Shown piece by piece: positions 63,618 to 64,000 of a stretch of DNA of 64,000 nucleotides. The notes under the pieces are model-generated. The model was given only the letters and a program-made list of their open reading frames with translations, was not told the DNA's origin and made no database searches. The position numbers and the translations under genes were made by a program. This DNA is from Pontibacillus yanchengensis (GTDB lineage Bacteria > Bacillota > Bacilli > Bacillales > BH030062): assembly GCF_009856295.1 (NCBI RefSeq), contig NZ_WMEU01000004.1, forward strand, positions 310,001 through 374,000, written 5' to 3'. Within the stretch, counting starts at the first letter, position 1. Each line of letters begins with the position of its first letter.

Positions 63618-64000
63618 ATGACACAAACATTTGCCGTCGTGTTAGCTGCAGGAAAAGGTTCTCGTATGAAATCAGACCTGCCAAAGGTGTTGCATCCCGT
63701 ATGTGGCAAACCAATGGTGCAGCATATCACGGATAAATTAACGAACCTTAACTTCAACCAAATTGTCACTGTTGTAGGCCATAAAAGTGACATGGTTAAG
63801 AAACAATTAGGTGATACAGTTGATTATGCCATGCAAAATGAACAGCTTGGTACCGCTCATGCTGTGAAGATGGCAGAAAGACAGCTAGCAGAAAAAGAAG
63901 GTACAACCTTAATTATTACAGGAGATACTCCTCTAGTAACAGAAGAAACACTAGAGGAACTCCTGCAGCATCACCAAGAAACCAATGCGTCAGCTACCAT
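63618..64000 (+). CDS. glmU: Bifunctional GlmU, N-terminal part (cut by window end)
   Basis: The first 127 residues of the UDP-GlcNAc pyrophosphorylase domain: [20 protein letters not shown] is the nucleotide-binding loop, followed by [20 protein letters not shown] and ITGDTPLV. The C-terminal acetyltransferase domain lies beyond the window. AGGGGGA supports the second of two adjacent ATGs. With GlmS it would provide UDP-GlcNAc; glmM is not seen here. Confidence 0.93.
   Translation, partial: MTQTFAVVLAAGKGSRMKSDLPKVLHPVCGKPMVQHITDKLTNLNFNQIVTVVGHKSDMVKKQLGDTVDYAMQNEQLGTAHAVKMAERQLAEKEGTTLIITGDTPLVTEETLEELLQHHQETNASAT

Noticed and set aside
60081..64000. Hyaluronan-type synthesis operon using UDP-glucuronate
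   Set aside because: The dehydrogenase has the GGHCIPLDP active site of UDP-GlcNAc/ManNAc enzymes rather than the GGSCFPKD form of UDP-glucose dehydrogenase, so a GlcNAc-uronate is the better guess.
1..64000. CRISPR array, prophage, insertion sequence, rRNA or tRNA
   Set aside because: No regularly spaced identical repeats, no cas, integrase or transposase motifs, and no recognisable rRNA or tRNA sequence were seen on either strand.

Overview
The window is a chromosomal stretch of a low-GC, spore-forming member of the Bacillaceae. The evidence is strong Shine-Dalgarno sites with GTG and TTG starts, a YjcZ-type tiny spore protein, Ku/LigD end joining, an FMN-riboswitch rib operon, a ComQXPA quorum system and S-layer-homology proteins. 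Acidic surface proteins and the gene mix resemble moderately halophilic genera such as Pontibacillus, Halobacillus or Virgibacillus; that is inference, and no rRNA or tRNA is present to settle it.

Layout. 0-3 kb: a GH3 lipoprotein, a prenyltransferase-fold protein and a DUF488 protein, with copies of a dispersed imperfect palindrome. 3-11 kb: arginine genes carA-carB-argF and argG-argH, each unit preceded by two ArgR-type boxes 20 bp apart. 11-18 kb: an SLH protein with a duplicated helical domain, a TIM-barrel protein, a CrtI-type flavoprotein, an OsmC protein, a CBO0543 membrane protein and an unusual XRE-PAS regulator. 18-22 kb: riboswitch plus ribD-ribE-ribBA-ribH. 22-24 kb: an AT-rich patch of small unknown membrane proteins, one frameshifted. 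24-28 kb: a TetR regulator divergent from a SwrC-type RND pump. 28-38 kb: YjcZ, a YeiH/LysR divergent pair, an ECF sigma/RskA anti-sigma pair, photolyase, M29 aminopeptidase, an MBL hydrolase and a TetR-controlled SMR pair. 37-45 kb: glutamate dehydrogenase, LigD/Ku, a cold-shock protein, an acyltransferase, a DJ-1 protein and a LysM-NlpC/P60 endopeptidase.

45-64 kb is the most interesting part. A complete comQ-comX-comP-comA quorum-sensing locus includes a 56-residue ComX whose penultimate residue is Trp. It is followed by two minus-strand surface proteins sharing a TIM-barrel-like domain. One is SLH-anchored; the other carries two tandem copies, the first with a broken active-site motif. 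Divergent from them runs a plus-strand cluster: an extracellular glycosidase-like protein that appears to start at ATC, a membrane HEAT-repeat protein, a processive family-2 glycosyltransferase, a receiver protein with Glu at the phosphorylation site, a UDP-GlcNAc-dehydrogenase-type enzyme, GlmS, a small unknown protein and GlmU (cut by the window end). Together these look like a self-contained pathway for an amino-sugar/uronate exopolysaccharide with its own precursor supply. A link to the neighbouring quorum system is a hypothesis from position only.
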